NCBI RefSeq assembly: GCF_014649655.1
Contig: NZ_BMTL01000040.1
Coordinates: forward strand, 32,738-82,501
Direction of reading: 5' to 3'
Length of the DNA: 49,764 nucleotides
Source of the DNA: Streptomyces humidus
GTDB lineage: Bacteria > Actinomycetota > Actinomycetes > Streptomycetales > Streptomycetaceae
This document shows positions 47,908 to 49,764 of this stretch, in pieces. How positions within the stretch are numbered: position 1 is the first letter of the stretch; each line of letters starts with the position of its first letter. Below the pieces are notes generated by a model, which was given only the letters and a program-made list of their open reading frames with translations, was not told the DNA's origin and searched no databases. The translations under genes and the position numbers were made by a program.

Positions 47908-48548
47908 TGAGAGCCCAGCCCGTCCCGGCGCCGCTGCTGATCGCCTGCGCGCTCGGCATCGAGCACCTCGCCCTGCGCATGGGCGACCGCGGCGGCGCCG
48001 ACGGGCCGGTCACCGTCCTGCGGACGGGCATGGGCCCCAAGGCGGCCGAGCGCTCCGTCACCCGGGTCCTGTCCGACCCGGTGCTGGGCGGGGCGGCCGT
48101 GCTGGCCACGGGCTTCTGCGCCGGGCTCGCCCCCGGCATGCACCCCGGCGACCTGGTCGTCGCCGAGGAGACCCGCGACCCGCGGGGCCGGGTGCCCTGC
48201 GTGGGCACCGAACTGCTCGTCAAGGAACTCGTGCGCACCCTGCCCGGGCGGACCGTCCACACCGGTCCGCTCACCGGCTCCGACCACGTGGTACGCGGCC
48301 ACGAGCGGGGCGATCTGCTCGCGACCGGCGCGATCGCGGTCGACATGGAATCGGCGGCCACGCTCCTGAGCGCCGTGCGCGCCGAGCCGCGCCCGGTTGC
48401 GGCCGTCCGGGTGGTCGTGGACGCTCCGGAACATGAACTCGTCCGGATCGGCACGGTGCGCGGTGGAATATCGGCTTTCCGCGTTCTTCGCTGCGTCCTG
48501 CCTGCTTTTTTCGAATGGCACCGTAATGTTCTGCTCCCCCGGAGGTGA
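47907..48548 (+). CDS. hpnG: HpnG, adenosylhopane nucleosidase / phosphorylase
   Basis: A 213-residue nucleoside-phosphorylase-fold protein: VLRTGMGPKAAERSV, LATGFCAGLAPGMHPGDLVV and AVDMESAATLL. HpnG removes adenine from adenosylhopane to give ribosylhopane (or its phosphate), the step after HpnH. ATG 47907 overlaps the shc stop (TGATG). The last codons overlap a GTG in the hpnH frame, but hpnH probably starts 6 bases after the hpnG stop. Confidence 0.9.
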   Translation: MRAQPVPAPLLIACALGIEHLALRMGDRGGADGPVTVLRTGMGPKAAERSVTRVLSDPVLGGAAVLATGFCAGLAPGMHPGDLVVAEETRDPRGRVPCVGTELLVKELVRTLPGRTVHTGPLTGSDHVVRGHERGDLLATGAIAVDMESAATLLSAVRAEPRPVAAVRVVVDAPEHELVRIGTVRGGISAFRVLRCVLPAFFEWHRNVLLPRR

Positions 48549-48553
48549 GCCGT

Positions 48554-49576
48554 ATGGCCATGCCGCTGCGCCAGTCCATCAAGGTCGCTACATACCTGGC
48601 CGAACAGAAGCTCCGCAAGCGCGACAAGTTCCCGCTCATCGTCGAGCTGGAGCCCCTCTTCGCCTGCAACCTCAAGTGCGAGGGCTGCGGCAAGATCCAG
48701 CATCCGGCGGGAGTGCTCAAGCAGCGCATGCCGGTCGCCCAGGCCGTGGGCGCGGTGCTGGAGTCCGGTGCGCCGATGGTGTCCATCGCCGGCGGCGAGC
48801 CCCTGATGCATCCTCAGATCGACGAGATCGTGCGGCAGTTGGTGGCGAAACGGAAGTACGTCTTCCTCTGCACCAACGCCATGCTGCTGCGCAAGAAGCT
48901 GGAGAAGTTCACCCCCTCGCCCTACTTCGCCTTCGCCGTGCACATCGACGGGCTGCGGGAGCGGCACGACGAGTCCGTGGCCAAGGAGGGGGTGTTCGAC
49001 GAGGCCGTGGCCGCCATCAAGGAGGCCAAGCGGCGCGGCTTCCGGGTGACCACCAACTCGACCTTCTTCAACACCGACACCCCGCAGACCGTCGTCGAGG
49101 TGCTCAACTTCCTCAACGACGACCTCAAGGTCGACGAGATGATGATCTCGCCCGCCTATGCCTACGAGAAGGCCCCCGACCAGGAGCACTTCCTGGGCGT
49201 GGAGCAGACCCGCGAGCTGTTCAAGAAGGCCTTCTCGGGCGGCAACCGGCGCCGTTGGCGGCTCAACCACTCGCCCCTGTTCCTGGACTTCCTGGAGGGC
49301 CGGGCCGACTTCCCGTGCACGGCGTGGGCGATCCCGAACTACTCGCTCTTCGGCTGGCAGCGCCCCTGCTATCTGATGAGCGACGGGTATGTGCCGACCT
49401 ACCGTGAGCTGATCGAGGAAACGGACTGGGACAAGTACGGCCGGGGCAAGGACCCGCGCTGCGCCAACTGCATGGCGCACTGCGGCTACGAGCCCACCGC
49501 CGTCCTGGCCACCATGGGCTCGCTCAAGGAGTCCCTGCGCGCCCTGCGCGACACCGTCAACGGGAACCGGGAGTGA
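48554..49576 (+). CDS. hpnH: HpnH, radical SAM adenosylhopane synthase
   Basis: A 340-residue radical S-adenosylmethionine enzyme. The cluster ligands are C38, C42 and C45 (CNLKCEGC), with the SAM-contacting VSIAGGEPLMHP further on. A C-terminal Cys group (CANCMAHCGYEP) resembles a partial SPASM-like site. HpnH adds the 5'-deoxyadenosyl radical to diploptene to give adenosylhopane, starting side-chain extension. ATG 48554 is chosen: GGAGGTGA lies just upstream and the product begins MAMPLRQSIKVATYL as in other HpnH. An in-frame GTG at 48545 overlaps the hpnG stop. Confidence 0.95.
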   Translation: MAMPLRQSIKVATYLAEQKLRKRDKFPLIVELEPLFACNLKCEGCGKIQHPAGVLKQRMPVAQAVGAVLESGAPMVSIAGGEPLMHPQIDEIVRQLVAKRKYVFLCTNAMLLRKKLEKFTPSPYFAFAVHIDGLRERHDESVAKEGVFDEAVAAIKEAKRRGFRVTTNSTFFNTDTPQTVVEVLNFLNDDLKVDEMMISPAYAYEKAPDQEHFLGVEQTRELFKKAFSGGNRRRWRLNHSPLFLDFLEGRADFPCTAWAIPNYSLFGWQRPCYLMSDGYVPTYRELIEETDWDKYGRGKDPRCANCMAHCGYEPTAVLATMGSLKESLRALRDTVNGNRE

Positions 49577-49580
49577 CGGC

Positions 49581-49764
49581 ATGACCGCCGTGTCCCTGGG
49601 TGTTCCCGAGCTGCCGGTCCGGCCGGTGTCGCCGCGGCGTGCGTCGCGGCGGATCCAGGTCGGCCCGGTGGCGGTCGGCGGGGACGCGCCGGTGTCGGTG
49701 CAGTCGATGACGACGACGCGTACGTCGGACATCGGTGCGACGTTGCAGCAGATCGCCGAGTTGA
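49581..49764 (+). CDS. ispG: ispG, 4-hydroxy-3-methylbut-2-enyl diphosphate synthase (5' part only)
   Basis: The first 61 codons, cut by the window end. After a variable N-terminus (MTAVSLGVPELPVRPVSPRR) comes RIQVGPVAVGGDAPVSVQSM, then TTTRTSDIGATLQQIAEL, the diagnostic start of IspG/GcpE, a 4Fe-4S enzyme of the MEP pathway. GGGAG lies 7 bases before ATG 49581, and hpnH ends 4 bases earlier, so it belongs to the hopanoid operon. It would be a dedicated MEP-pathway copy boosting precursor supply; whether a second ispG exists lies outside the window. Confidence 0.93.
   Translation, partial: MTAVSLGVPELPVRPVSPRRASRRIQVGPVAVGGDAPVSVQSMTTTRTSDIGATLQQIAEL

Overview
The window is a stretch of a high-GC actinobacterial chromosome, almost certainly Streptomyces. 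Codons end overwhelmingly in G or C, GTG and TTG starts are common, and it carries Streptomyces-type genes: a WhiB-like regulator, an SsgA-like sporulation protein matching SsgD, a DUF5941-type CDP-alcohol phosphotransferase and a complete hopanoid operon. The order resembles what I remember of the S. coelicolor SCO67xx region (ssgD near SCO6722, shc near SCO6764). That is recall and was not checked. No rRNA, tRNA, CRISPR array, insertion sequence or prophage is visible.

Left part (1-12 kb), mostly single genes: an 18-bp tandem repeat, a LacI-family regulator with a palindromic operator, a two-domain VOC protein, a WhiB-like protein, an acyl-ACP desaturase behind three phased palindromes, a dimethylargininase, an ABC-F ATPase with a long leader, ssgD, an exported beta-propeller-like protein, a small basic protein, endonuclease V overlapping a convergent 62-residue gene, a 26-bp repeat array, and a saccharopine-dehydrogenase-like oxidoreductase.

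Middle part (12-34 kb): a CoA-transferase / thiolase / FadB-like beta-oxidation operon followed by a convergent MerR gene. The promoters of the operon and of merR share the same 14-bp-phased direct repeat. Then come a PfkB sugar kinase, a secreted S15 peptidase, a DAO-family flavoprotein, a second ABC-F protein, a divergent flavin monooxygenase/TetR pair with a double operator, tex, an enoyl-CoA hydratase, an anti-sigma-type ATPase, IPP isomerase (idi), a CDF metal exporter and galE.

Right part (34-49.8 kb): two tightly coupled gene sets. The first (34210-40606) encodes two CDP-alcohol phosphotransferases, a sugar-phosphate/polyol-type nucleotidyltransferase, a glycerol-1-phosphate-dehydrogenase-like enzyme, a GT2 glycosyltransferase and an ABC-2 exporter permease. 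It looks like a pathway for an exported phosphodiester-linked glycolipid or polymer. The exporter ATPase expected next is reduced to a 36-codon stub. The second (41046 to the window end) is a hopanoid operon: hpnC, hpnD, a hidden 50-codon ORF, hpnE, a polyprenyl diphosphate synthase, shc, hpnG, hpnH and the start of ispG. It would run from MEP-pathway precursor supply through farnesyl diphosphate and squalene to hopene and side-chain-extended hopanoids, and idi lies 9.5 kb upstream.
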